Shown here: positions 1 to 8,075 of the stretch, one piece after another
Position numbering within the stretch: position 1 is the stretch's first letter
Layout of the letters: every line of letters begins with the position of its first letter
NCBI RefSeq assembly: GCF_028737325.1
Contig: NZ_JAQZCH010000001.1
Coordinates: forward strand, 186,001 to 250,000
From: Microbacterium thalli
GTDB taxonomy: Bacteria; Actinomycetota; Actinomycetes; Actinomycetales; Microbacteriaceae
DNA length: 64,000 nt
Direction: 5' to 3'
Made by a program: the position numbers and the translations under genes
The notes under the pieces: model-generated
What the model was told of the DNA's origin: nothing
The model's database searches: none
The model's input: only the letters and a program-made list of their open reading frames with translations

Positions 1-201
1 GCCCGGGCCGCCGCCGACCGCGGCATCGATTTCTCGATGAACGGCATCGAACTACCGGACCGGTTCGACCAGGACCTCCTCAACCGCCGCCTCAGCGAAC
101 ACGCAAACCGCCGCGGCCTGCTCGCCAACGAAGCAGTCGTCCGATTCGAGGACCTCACCGATCAGACCATCGCCCAGGCGATGACCGCTGACTTCATCTG
201 A
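1..201 (+). CDS. C-terminal end of an unidentified protein (5' truncated by window)
   Basis: Frame 1 is open from the first base to a TGA at 199-201, giving 66 residues that end in QAMTADFI. Codon third positions are G/C-rich as in real genes here. The visible part is polar, with Arg/Glu/Asp throughout and no membrane segment, Cys pairs or recognisable motif. I do not recognise the family. It lies 41 bp upstream of the amine oxidase gene in the same direction, so the two could be cotranscribed. Its start and most of its sequence are outside the window. Confidence 0.5.
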   Translation, partial: ARAAADRGIDFSMNGIELPDRFDQDLLNRRLSEHANRRGLLANEAVVRFEDLTDQTIAQAMTADFI

Positions 202-242
202 CCCCCGCACCGGCCTCCCAGCCGCACACGAACGGAGCAGCC

Positions 243-1592
243 ATGACCACCACCCCCACCCGCACGGTCGACGTCGCCATTATTGGCGCGGGACTTGCCG
301 GCCTCTCCGCCGCCGACCAGCTCACCCAAGAAGGACACGACGTCGTGGTCTTCGAGGGCCGAGACCGGGTCGGGGGACGAATCCACACCATCAATATCGC
401 CGGCGTCGACGTTGACGCCGGCGCGACCTGGGTCGCCGCCGACCACACCGCCGTCCGCGATCTCCTTACCCGATTCGACGGACACACCATCCCGCAAACC
501 CCGCACGGCAACAGCGTCATCTCACTGGGTGGACGCCGCCGTGTCGCGGGCGTTCGGGCGCTCGCCCCATGGGCCGTGCTCGATATCGTGCGCATCGCAA
601 ACGCACTGCAGAAGATGGTCGATCCGCTCCCGGTCACCGAGATCTGGGCTCACCCGCGCGCCGCCGAATACGACGCGGTGTCTCTGGGGGAGTGGCTCGC
701 ATCCAAACGAGCCCTCAAATCGACCCGCACCTTCATCGGCATGATCAGCCTGATCCGCCTCGGCGCACCCGCCGGGGAACTCTCCCTCCTGCACGCGCTG
801 CGGTACATCAAGACCTACGGCGGCATCTGGCGTGTCCTGTCCGTGGAGGGAAACCCGCAAGACCGCGTCGTCGGAACGGTGCACTCGCTCACTACGCGAC
901 TGGCTGACACCCTCGGTTCTCGCGTGGTCCTGAACGCTCCCGTAAGGAACGTCACCGCGACGGACGACCATGTGACCGTGGAAACGAGCAGCGAGACTAT
1001 TCACGCGCGCTACGTCATCGTTGCCGCCGCACCCTCCCACCGCGCCGCGATCCAGTTCACCCCCGCTCTCCCCGAGCAGCACTACGGGCTTTCACGCGCA
1101 TGGCAGCCGGGCGCACTCAGTAAAGCGTTCGTCGCCTACGACCGCCCGTTCTGGCGAAGCGACGGCCTATCGGGCGAGGCCGTCTCCGACGACAACACCG
1201 TGCTCCTCACCTTCGACGTCAGCCCAAGCCCCGACGGGCCCGGCATCCTCATGGTCTTCTGCGACCCACGTGAGTTCGATGCGTACGACCGCGACGAACG
1301 CTCCCGCCGCGTCATCCGCCACCTCGCACGCCTCTACGGTGATCAAGCCCTGCGCATCACCGCATACGAAGACTTCGCGTGGGGAAACGACACCTTCGCG
1401 CCGGGCGGTCCGACCCCGGCCGTCGCCCCGAAAGCGTGGACCGCGTTCGGGCCGTACCTTCGCGAACCCGTGGGACGAGTGCACTGGGCCGGCACGGAAA
1501 CGGCTGACCAGTACTGCGGGACCATGAACGGCGCCATCCTGTCCGGCCACCGTGCCGCATCCGACGTCCACGACCTCCTCACCAGCCGATGA
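243..1592 (+). CDS. Flavin-containing amine oxidase family protein
   Basis: 449 residues. The N-terminus has the dinucleotide (FAD) binding fold: GAGLAG at residues 15-20, then an acidic residue at the end of beta-2 (VVVFEGRDRVGGRI, the GG-doublet motif of amine oxidases). The C-terminus has the second FAD-contacting motif of the family (HWAGTETADQYCGTMNGAI). These are the hallmarks of monoamine oxidase/phytoene-desaturase-like flavoproteins that oxidise amines with O2, giving an aldehyde, ammonia and H2O2. The substrate cannot be told from sequence. The ATG at 243 has GGAG about six bases upstream. The stop overlaps the next start as ATGA, so the small membrane protein downstream is translationally coupled. 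No signal peptide, so cytosolic. Confidence 0.85.
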   Translation: MTTTPTRTVDVAIIGAGLAGLSAADQLTQEGHDVVVFEGRDRVGGRIHTINIAGVDVDAGATWVAADHTAVRDLLTRFDGHTIPQTPHGNSVISLGGRRRVAGVRALAPWAVLDIVRIANALQKMVDPLPVTEIWAHPRAAEYDAVSLGEWLASKRALKSTRTFIGMISLIRLGAPAGELSLLHALRYIKTYGGIWRVLSVEGNPQDRVVGTVHSLTTRLADTLGSRVVLNAPVRNVTATDDHVTVETSSETIHARYVIVAAAPSHRAAIQFTPALPEQHYGLSRAWQPGALSKAFVAYDRPFWRSDGLSGEAVSDDNTVLLTFDVSPSPDGPGILMVFCDPREFDAYDRDERSRRVIRHLARLYGDQALRITAYEDFAWGNDTFAPGGPTPAVAPKAWTAFGPYLREPVGRVHWAGTETADQYCGTMNGAILSGHRAASDVHDLLTSR

Positions 1593-1942
1593 CGCACATG
1601 ATGACCGCCCCCACGCGCACGACGTCCCACTACACCGATCCCGGACGACCCGCCCGCCAAGTGGCGCCCTGGATCCACGCCGGCCTGGCGGCAGTTCTCG
1701 CCGTCGCAGCCACAGTGCTGTACTACCTCCTCGCGGCAGGGTTCTTCATCACCGACGATCAACCCGACGGTTCACCCGCGGAAACCTGGGCCTGCGTCGG
1801 CGGAATGACTCTGACTGCGACCACGCTGATCCTCGCCTACCGCCCCATCGTCGACGGCCCCGGACGGACCCTCGCCTTTGTCGCCAGCGGAATAGCGGCG
1901 CTCTCCCCACTTGTCGGCTTCCTCGTCCACTCCTGGAGCTGA
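1589..1942 (+). CDS. Small three-helix membrane protein, unknown function
   Basis: 117 residues with three clear hydrophobic stretches: roughly residues 28-50 (ending YYLLAAGFFI), 65-83 (WACVGGMTLTATTLILAY) and 91-114. The short loop between helices 1 and 2 is acidic (TDDQPDG). Its ATG overlaps the TGA of the amine oxidase by four bases, so it is probably made together with it. I recognise no family. A role as membrane partner of the oxidase is only a guess from the overlap. Confidence 0.65.
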   Translation: MTHMMTAPTRTTSHYTDPGRPARQVAPWIHAGLAAVLAVAATVLYYLLAAGFFITDDQPDGSPAETWACVGGMTLTATTLILAYRPIVDGPGRTLAFVASGIAALSPLVGFLVHSWS

Positions 1943-2012
1943 CCACACAGAACACGCATAGCCACCGGCCATATGGTCGGTAATGCCGCACGCGCGGCCG
2001 GTAGGAGTAGTC

Positions 2013-3122
2013 ATGCGATCCAAGTTCAAGACTGTGACCGAGCCGAAGCCGCCGCAGCAACCGGCGAGCGTGGGAGAGTCCCTTCCCTACGGGGTGCAGT
2101 TAGCTGCGGCATGGGCGTGGCGGGTGGTCATCATCATCGTCGCGCTCGCGCTGCTAGTCCTCGCGCTCGTCGAGCTGCGGGAAATCGTGATCCCCGTGCT
2201 GGTCGCGATCGTGCTGTCGGCGCTTTTGGTGCCATTCCGCGACGTCCTGATGCGCAGGCTCCGCTTCCCTCGGTGGGCGGCGATCACGACAGCCGAGCTG
2301 GGTGTGATCGCCGCGGTAGGACTCTTGCTCTACCTCGTCATCACTCAGGTCACGGCCGGATTCGGGGGCATCCGTGACCGAGCCCTCGGCGCGCTGGACT
2401 CGTTCAGCAGCTGGCTCGAAACCTCCTTCCACGTCGGCGGCGACCAACTCTCCGGAATGGTCGATCAGGTGTGGCAGGCGCTCCAGGCCAACGCCGGCAG
2501 CATCCTCCCCAGCGTTCTCTCCGCCGGCAGCACCATCGGGCACATCCTGGTAGGCGTTCTGCTCGCCCTGTTCACCACCCTCTTCATCCTCATCGACGGG
2601 AACCGCATCTGGGCGTGGGTCGTCCGGCTGTTCCCCAAGCGCGCCCGCCCCGCGCTCGACGGTGCAGGACGTTCCGGCTGGGGCACCTTGCAGTCCTTCG
2701 TCAAAGTGCAGATCCTCGTAGCCGTCATCGATGCTGTCGGGATCGCCGGTGGCGCCGCACTCCTGGGCGTTCCCTTCGCCATCCCCATCGGTGTTCTCGT
2801 ATTCCTCGGCTCGTTCGTCCCCGTCGTCGGAGCCGTCGTCACCGGCGCCTTCGCTGTAGCCGTCGCCCTGATCTACAACGGCTGGATCATCGCCATCGTC
2901 ATGCTCGCAGTCGTCCTCCTGGTCCAGCAGTTCGAAGGTCATGTCCTGCAGCCCCTCATCATGGGCAGCGCCGTGAAGGTCCACCCTCTCGCCGTCATCC
3001 TCGCCGTCGCCGGAGGTTCCATGCTCGCCGGCATCCCGGGAGCATTCTTCGCCGTACCCGTCGTCGCCGTGCTGAACTCCGCCATCTCCTTCATCGCCAG
3101 CGGCAGATGGCGTACCCCCTAG
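2013..3122 (+). CDS. AI-2E family transporter (UPF0118/PerM-like permease)
   Basis: 369 residues if translation begins at the ATG at 2013, which has a good TAGGAG Shine-Dalgarno five bases upstream; an in-frame ATG at 1983 lacks one. The order of features fits the AI-2E exporter-like permease family: paired N-terminal helices ending in IVIPVLVAIVLSALLVPF, a soluble amphipathic middle section (about residues 115-165), then a helical C-terminal half with the family's conserved run around VQILVAVIDAVGIAGGAALLGVPF, a GSFVPVVG segment and LQPLIMG. Members export small molecules or act in cation/proton exchange; the substrate here is unknown. Forty bases separate it from the preceding gene, and a hairpin (3205-3228) follows it. 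Confidence 0.8.
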   Translation: MRSKFKTVTEPKPPQQPASVGESLPYGVQLAAAWAWRVVIIIVALALLVLALVELREIVIPVLVAIVLSALLVPFRDVLMRRLRFPRWAAITTAELGVIAAVGLLLYLVITQVTAGFGGIRDRALGALDSFSSWLETSFHVGGDQLSGMVDQVWQALQANAGSILPSVLSAGSTIGHILVGVLLALFTTLFILIDGNRIWAWVVRLFPKRARPALDGAGRSGWGTLQSFVKVQILVAVIDAVGIAGGAALLGVPFAIPIGVLVFLGSFVPVVGAVVTGAFAVAVALIYNGWIIAIVMLAVVLLVQQFEGHVLQPLIMGSAVKVHPLAVILAVAGGSMLAGIPGAFFAVPVVAVLNSAISFIASGRWRTP

Positions 3123-3204
3123 CCGCCTCCAGCTCCTGAGCGGGCGGCACCGCGGAGGCGGACGTGGCTAAGCCGCTGATCGGTACAAGCTCGCGCCTCG
3201 GCCG

Positions 3205-3228
3205 TGCCGAAAACAATCGTTTTCGGCA
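3205..3228. repeat. Perfect inverted repeat (10-bp arms) between permease and cmtR-like gene
   Basis: TGCCGAAAAC, loop AATC, GTTTTCGGCA. The stem is A/T-rich next to the loop and no T-tract follows, so it is not a classical terminator. It lies 49 bases upstream of the metal-sensor GTG at 3277 and about 15 bases upstream of its putative -35 region, so it may be a regulatory hairpin or operator instead. Only the symmetry is certain. Confidence 0.6.
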
Positions 3229-3242
3229 GACTGGTAGATCTA

Positions 3243-3270
3243 TGTTACTGGTCAGCGTTCGCTGTATATT
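3243..3270 (+). promoter_or_regulatory. Putative promoter of the cmtR-ctpG pair (leaderless)
   Basis: A -10-like TATATT at 3265-3270 lies six bases before the GTG start at 3277, with a weak -35-like TGTTAC-type element near 3243-3248 and a 16-base spacer. No Shine-Dalgarno precedes the GTG, so transcription probably starts at or just before the GTG and gives a leaderless mRNA, which is common in actinobacteria. An operator for the sensor would be expected to overlap this stretch. Confidence 0.4.
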
Positions 3271-3276
3271 CATCTG

Positions 3277-3612
3277 GTGCTGACTGTTGCTTCTCGTCTC
3301 GATGTGATGAACCGTCTGGGTCGCGCGATGGCGGATCCTTCTCGCTCGCGGATCCTTTTGGCGCTCTTGGACGCGCCCGGCTACCCAGCGGAACTCTCGC
3401 GTGACCTCGATCTGACGCGTTCGAATGTCTCCAACCATCTGACGTGTCTGCGGGGGTGCGGTTTGGTTGTTGCGACGCCGGAAGGGCGTCGTACGCGATA
3501 CGAGATCGCAGACCCGCATCTCACCGTGGGCCTGCGGCACATGCTGGAAGCGGTCGTCGCGGTCGATAAGGGCGTTCCGTGCACCGATGAGAAGTGTGAG
3601 TGCTGCGCATGA
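3277..3612 (+). CDS. cmtR: CmtR-like Cd(II)/Pb(II)-sensing ArsR-family repressor
   Basis: 111 residues, GTG start. Winged-helix ArsR/SmtB fold with the recognition helix in LTRSNVSNHLTCLRGCGLVV. Cysteines fall at positions 57, 61 and 102. These match the ligand set (Cys57, Cys61, Cys102) that I recall for mycobacterial CmtR, including the two cysteines inside the recognition-helix region that distinguish CmtR from other ArsR proteins. Three further Cys (107, 109, 110) end the protein as CECCA. Metal binding in this family releases DNA and derepresses an adjacent efflux ATPase. The stop overlaps the ATG of the P-type ATPase (ATGA at 3609), the expected target. No RBS; probably leaderless. Confidence 0.88.
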   Translation: MLTVASRLDVMNRLGRAMADPSRSRILLALLDAPGYPAELSRDLDLTRSNVSNHLTCLRGCGLVVATPEGRRTRYEIADPHLTVGLRHMLEAVVAVDKGVPCTDEKCECCA

Positions 3613-5700
3613 GTGAAGAGTGCTGTGGCCCGGACGAGCCCCGCAAGACCCGCACCATTCAGCGCATCGAGCTGACACGTCCCCGTGCTGCGGGAGGCGC
3701 GTGCTGTGCTCCCGAGCCGGTACACAACACCGTCCCGACCCAGGCTCACGAGGAAGGCGACGCGTGCTGCGGTCCGGCCCTGCCTTCGAAGGGCAGCAGG
3801 GGTGACGATGAGCACGAGGTGCGTCCGCCGTGGTGGCGCGATGTCGCCCTGCTCCCCTCCGTACTCTCCGGACTATTCCTGATCGCTGGCTACGCGCTCG
3901 AGTGGGCGGGTATCGAGCTCCCCGCCCTCGTGCTGCAATGGGCTGCTCTGCTGGCCGGAGCCTATACGTTCGTCCCCGGTGCGATCCGCCGGCTGATCCG
4001 GGGACGGCTTGGTGTCGGGCTGCTGATGACCATCGCCGCGATCGGTGCGGTACTCCTCGGCCACGTTGGTGAGGCTGCGACTTTGGCGTTCCTGTTCTCG
4101 CTGGCGGAAGCTCTCGAGGACCGGGCGATGGATCAGGCGAAAGAGGGTTTGCGTGCGCTGCTGTCCCTGATTCCCGAGACCGTGCGTGTCTCGCGTCTCG
4201 CTGGCGACACGACGATCCCGGCCGCGGACGTCCGTGAACTCGACATCCTCGTCGTCGGGGCGGGTGAGCGTGTCGCGACCGATGGTGTTGTCGTCGAAGG
4301 CCGATCGAGCCTGGACACCTCCGCGATCACGGGAGAGTCCATCCCCGTCGACGTGTGCCCCGGCACTGCGGTCGCGGCAGGCTCGGTGAATGGTGCATCA
4401 ACGCTGCGGATCGAGGCGACCGCGGATGGGCGCGACAACTCGCTCACCCAGATCGTGTCCCTCGTCGAGCAAGCCCACGCCCGCAAGGGCGACCGCGCAC
4501 GGCTCGCCGACCGGATCGCCCGCCCCCCTGCTCCCCGTAGTGCTGATCGCCGCGGCCCTCGTTGCCGTGTTCGGGTTCATCGTGGGAGATCCGGCGACCT
4601 GGATCGAGCGTGCACTCGTCGTCCTGGTCGCCGCATCTCCCTGCGCTCTCGCGATCGCCGTGCCGGTCACGGTGATCAGCGCTATCGGCTCCGCGTCCAA
4701 GTTCGGCGTCGTGATCAAGTCCGGGGAGGCGTTTGAGCAGCTCGGCACCATCCGTGCGGTCGCGCTGGACAAGACCGGAACCCTCACCCGCAACGAGCCG
4801 GCCGTCGTCGACGTGCGCCCCGCAGCCGGCATTTCACGGGCCGAGCTGCTGACCTGGGCGGGAGCAGTCGAAGCGACAAGCAGCCACCCGCTTGCCGCCG
4901 CGATCACCGCGGCCGCACCCGGTGCAGCTGCGGCCGCGGACGTGGTCGAAGACGCCGGCCACGGAATCACCGGCCGCGTCGACGGCACCCTGGTCCGCGT
5001 CGGGAACGCGCGGTGGCTCGCCCCCGGTGCACTCAGCTCGGCCGCTGATGAGATGGGCGAAGACGGCATGACAGTGGTCGTCGTTGAAGCGGGCGGCAAG
5101 ATTGCCGGACTCATCGGCATCCGTGACGAACTGCGCCCGGAATCCGCAGAGACCGTGCGACTGCTGCAGGATGCCGGTATCGGGATCACGATGCTCACCG
5201 GGGACAACGAACGCACCGCTCGCGCGATCGCCGCACAGGCGGGCATCGCCGACGTCCGCGCAGAGCAGCTCCCCGCAGACAAGGCCGCCGTCATCGAACA
5301 ACTCGCAACCGCGCGCCCGACGGCCGTGGTCGGTGACGGCATCAACGACGCCCCAGCCCTTGCCACCGCCACTGTCGGGATCGCCATGGGACTGAAAGGG
5401 TCGGCTGCTGCGATCGAGTCCGCCGACGTCGCCTTCACCGGGAACGATCTCCGCTTGATCCCCGGCGCCCTCGCCCACGCCCGTCGCGGCCGCCGAATCA
5501 TGACCGCGAACATCGTGCTCGCCCTCGCGATCATCGTCGTCCTCTTCCCACTCGCGCTCTTCGGTGCGCTCGGGCTGGCCGGCGTGGTCCTCGTGCACGA
5601 GATCGCAGAGGTGTTTGTGATTCTCAACGGCGTGCGTGCCCCGCAACGCCCTGCCGCTCTGCGCGCCCGCGCCGCAACGCCCGAACCCGCCCGCGTCTGA
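3609..5700 (+). pseudogene. ctpG: CtpG/CadA-like heavy-metal P1B-type ATPase, interrupted by a +1 frameshift
   Basis: With one base skipped at 4523-4528 (a run of six C), the two reading frames join into a ~696-residue metal-exporting P1B ATPase. The 5' part (from 3609) ends sensibly at LADRIARP, and the other frame resumes with LLPVVLIAAALVAVFGF. In order: Cys pairs at residues 5-6, 32-33 and 53-54; membrane helices; TGES at 241-244; transmembrane SPC motif near residue 343 (most Cd/Zn pumps have CPC); phosphorylation site DKTGT with Asp near 387; SHP; LTGDN; GDGINDAPA. CmtR upstream and the SPC motif fit the mycobacterial CtpG branch. As written, the gene would yield a protein lacking the catalytic domain, unless the extra C is a sequencing error or ribosomes slip there. 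Confidence 0.85.
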
Positions 5701-5882
5701 CCCCCCCCTCGGCGACAACCACGTCACCGATCTGGAGCCTCCATGAGGACGAACACGACAATGAGCACGAGCACCACAACCACTGAGCCGTGAAGACACC
5801 TGCGCCGCGGTCCCGGCCCAGCAAGGTCGTTCCGAGGACATGTGCCGGCTGTCGACAAAGCCGAGTGGACCAAAGCCCCGGC

Positions 5883-6473
5883 TCAAAGAAGAGTAGCTAG
5901 AACGTCCAGACGGACCTGCGCGACGGCAGCGATAGTCATATACGCCACGATGGTGATCAGTGTTAACCATGGCCAGAGTCGCTGTCCGAGCCGTGCCGTT
6001 CGAGCACCGAAGATGCCGGTCCGGGCGTTCCTACCCGTGGTGAAAACAAATAGCGGAATGGTGATGACCCAAACGACCATGCACCACGGGCAGAGAGTGC
6101 CAAGCACATAGATGCTCTGGCCGATCAGCCAGAGCACGAATGCGAAGGCGCCTGCGACACCGATATTGAACACGGCCCAGTACCAGCGGGCGAGGTTGGG
6201 TGCGGCCCAGAGGGTTACACCAGCACAAAGCACGAGTGAGAATCCGATCAACCCCAGGAAGGGATTGGGGAAGCCAAGAACAGCACCTTGCGCGCTATCT
6301 AGGTTTGCAGAACACTGCACCAGAACGGACAGGTCGCAGCCCACGCTCGCGTTCGGGTTCTGCAGCTTCTCGAGCTTCTCTATGGAGAGCGCGAGTGAAG
6401 CGGTAAGGCCGATGACGCCGACGCTCGCCAGAAATCCAGCGAACAACGGCTCGCGTACAGGTTGTGTGGTCAT
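5883..6473 (-). CDS. Vitamin K epoxide reductase (VKOR) family disulfide-forming membrane protein
   Basis: 196 residues, about five membrane helices. The family's four functional cysteines are visible: loop pair Cys46 and Cys54 (VGCDLSVLVQCS) and active-site CxxC at 128-131 (LCPWC) at the start of a helix. Bacterial VKOR replaces DsbB: it takes electrons from a DsbA-like protein outside the membrane and passes them to quinone. The likely partner is the DsbA-like thioredoxin at 19708-20376 in the same island, encoded 13 kb away. Base composition here is visibly richer in A/T than that of the chromosomal genes to the right. Isolated gene on the minus strand with its own upstream gap. Confidence 0.9.
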   Translation of the reverse strand: MTTQPVREPLFAGFLASVGVIGLTASLALSIEKLEKLQNPNASVGCDLSVLVQCSANLDSAQGAVLGFPNPFLGLIGFSLVLCAGVTLWAAPNLARWYWAVFNIGVAGAFAFVLWLIGQSIYVLGTLCPWCMVVWVITIPLFVFTTGRNARTGIFGARTARLGQRLWPWLTLITIVAYMTIAAVAQVRLDVLATLL

Positions 6474-6578
6474 TCGAAGCTCCCCGTGAACGAGCGCCGC
6501 TGAAACGCGGCTGTACTGCTACCTCTGATCATCGCGTTGAGGTAGTTGAGGTCGGGTGATGTTGCCGCTTTAGCGCCG

Positions 6579-7517
6579 TCACGCATGAGTGACAGAGGCT
6601 TGTTCTTCTTCCTGGATGTGATCCGTTTCGATCTGGAAGGTGGAATGCAGCACGGACACTTCGAAGTGCTCGGCGACGCACTTCTTCACGTCGAGCAGTA
6701 CGTTTGCGGCATGACCGTCAGTGAAGCATTGGTCTTCGACTACCACGTGCGCGCTGATGGTGGGAAGCCCCGTCGCGACGGTCGAAGCGTGCAAGTCATG
6801 GATGTCCTTGACGTGATCGAGTTCAAGAATGTGCGCGCGGACGTCGTCCAGGTCTAGGCCGGGAGGGGTGAACTCCATCAGCACACTCGTGGTTTCCCGG
6901 AGAAGTTTGAATGCCCGGGGAACGATGAGTGCCGCAATCAGCAGCCCGGCGATCGCATCAGCTTGAAGAAAACCGGTGGTAGCGATAACGATCGCCGCCA
7001 CGATGACGCCAAGCGATCCGAGAGCGTCGTTAAGAACTTCAAGGAACGCGGCTCGCATGTTGAAGTTCACGCCGCGGCTTGAAGAGAGCAGGACGATCGC
7101 GATGATGTTTGCCGTGAGACCGATGATGCCGAAAATTAGCAGCTCGGCGGCAGGGACCTCCGGTGGTTCAAACAGACGTCGAACGCCTTCGACGGCCGTA
7201 TAGGTTCCGACGACCAGCAGCAGGGCTGCTTGTCCGAGCGCGGCGATGACCTCAATGCGCCGAAAGCCCCAGGTGCGTTTGGCGTTGGCCGGACGCAGCA
7301 TGAGGGTCGCGGCGATGAGGGCGACCAATAGCCCGGATGCGTCAGTGATCGCATGCGCAGTGTCGGTGAGAAGCGCGAGGCTGCCGGTGACCACGGATCC
7401 GACTGCCTGGGCCGCGACAATGACCGCGGTGATACCGAAAGCGATCCACAGCTTCCTGCGGTGATCGCCGGGCTGGCCGGCTTCCGGGGCGGGGCCGTGA
7501 GTGTGTCCAGCGCCCAT
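6579..7517 (-). CDS. Cation diffusion facilitator (CzcD/ZitB-like heavy-metal exporter)
   Basis: 312 residues from the ATG at 7517; longer in-frame starts are spurious because they run through the regulator gene. Six helices with a short His-containing N-terminus (GHTHGP), the helix-2 metal motif TDTAHAITD, and a helix-5 motif EVLNDALGS where many zinc exporters have HVLGD, so one site-A ligand position is Glu instead of His. A C-terminal ferredoxin-like cytosolic domain follows (TISAHVVVEDQ, HSTFQIE). The family exports Zn, Cd, Co or related divalent cations in exchange for protons. Its ATG overlaps the TAA of the ArsR-type sensor by one base, so sensor and pump form one operon. Confidence 0.9.
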   Translation of the reverse strand: MGAGHTHGPAPEAGQPGDHRRKLWIAFGITAVIVAAQAVGSVVTGSLALLTDTAHAITDASGLLVALIAATLMLRPANAKRTWGFRRIEVIAALGQAALLLVVGTYTAVEGVRRLFEPPEVPAAELLIFGIIGLTANIIAIVLLSSSRGVNFNMRAAFLEVLNDALGSLGVIVAAIVIATTGFLQADAIAGLLIAALIVPRAFKLLRETTSVLMEFTPPGLDLDDVRAHILELDHVKDIHDLHASTVATGLPTISAHVVVEDQCFTDGHAANVLLDVKKCVAEHFEVSVLHSTFQIETDHIQEEEQASVTHA

Positions 7518-7903
7518 TACCGGAGCTCCGTTCTCTCGCTGTGTAGGTGGTGCGGTTGACGCAGGTGTGCGTGCAGTTCGGCGTGGGTCCCTGTGGCGCT
7601 CAGCAGGGTCTGAGCCGCGTTGATCAGCGCGGCCGTCGCATTCGGCTCCGTCAGGGCGTACCAGGATGACCGCCCCTCTGGGCGGACGGTGATCAGGCGA
7701 CACTCGAGCAGGAAGCCCAGATGCTTGCTCACGGTGGACTGTGCCAGGCCGACGTGCTCAACCAAGTCACGCACCCGATGCTCACCGGAAGCAAGGTGCT
7801 GCAGCACGGCGAGCCGAGTGGGGTCCCCCAGCGCATCGAACAAATGCGCATACACGCTGGTAGCACCTTCGTCCAATATCACCTCGTCCATATTCATCGT
7901 CAT
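7517..7903 (-). CDS. ArsR/SmtB-family metal-responsive repressor
   Basis: 128 residues from the ATG at 7903. The winged-helix core is typical: FDALGDPTRLAVLQHLASGE, recognition helix LAQSTVSKHLGFLLECRL, wing VRPEGRSSWYAL. The C-terminal helix and tail are His-rich (GTHAELHAHLRQPHHLH), resembling the alpha-5 zinc/nickel-type sites of SmtB/NmtR/KmtR-like sensors rather than thiolate sites; only one Cys is present. It should repress its own transcript, including the CDF exporter whose start overlaps its stop, and release DNA when divalent metal is in excess. A perfect inverted repeat lies immediately upstream of the start (7906-7920). Confidence 0.88.
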   Translation of the reverse strand: MTMNMDEVILDEGATSVYAHLFDALGDPTRLAVLQHLASGEHRVRDLVEHVGLAQSTVSKHLGFLLECRLITVRPEGRSSWYALTEPNATAALINAAQTLLSATGTHAELHAHLRQPHHLHSERTELR

Positions 7904-7905
7904 GC

Positions 7906-7926
7906 GGCGATGATATCGCCTATAGG
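7906..7926 (-). promoter_or_regulatory. Candidate operator/promoter of the ArsR-CDF operon
   Basis: Immediately upstream of the start at 7903 lies a perfect 6-3-6 inverted repeat, GGCGAT-GAT-ATCGCC (7906-7920), followed by the palindrome CCTATAGG (7919-7926), which read on the minus strand supplies a TATAGG -10-like element. A dimeric repressor bound here would cover the promoter and the transcription start, the usual arrangement for SmtB-type autoregulation. Confidence 0.55.
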
Positions 7927-8075
7927 GGTCACCTGCCTCTGAATCACGGAACCGGGAAGGGTTATCGTTTCGCCACGGGACGTTCCCGCCGTCTGGAAAA
8001 AGCACAGTCCTGCGGCCGCGGTCACCTGCGCGTGCGAGCGTCGCGCTCGGCGAGCTGTTGCAAATGCGCGTTGTA

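Noticed and set aside
3600..4736. Continuous 378-residue frame at the ATPase 5' end taken as an intact gene
   Set aside because: After 4520 the frame becomes Arg/Pro-rich nonsense while the true ATPase continues in another frame, so it is the product of a frameshift.
5743..5793. 16-codon frame (MRTNTTMSTSTTTTEP) with GGAG upstream, after the ATPase
   Set aside because: Good spacing but simple Thr/Ser repeat content and no partner gene downstream on that strand; chance is likely.
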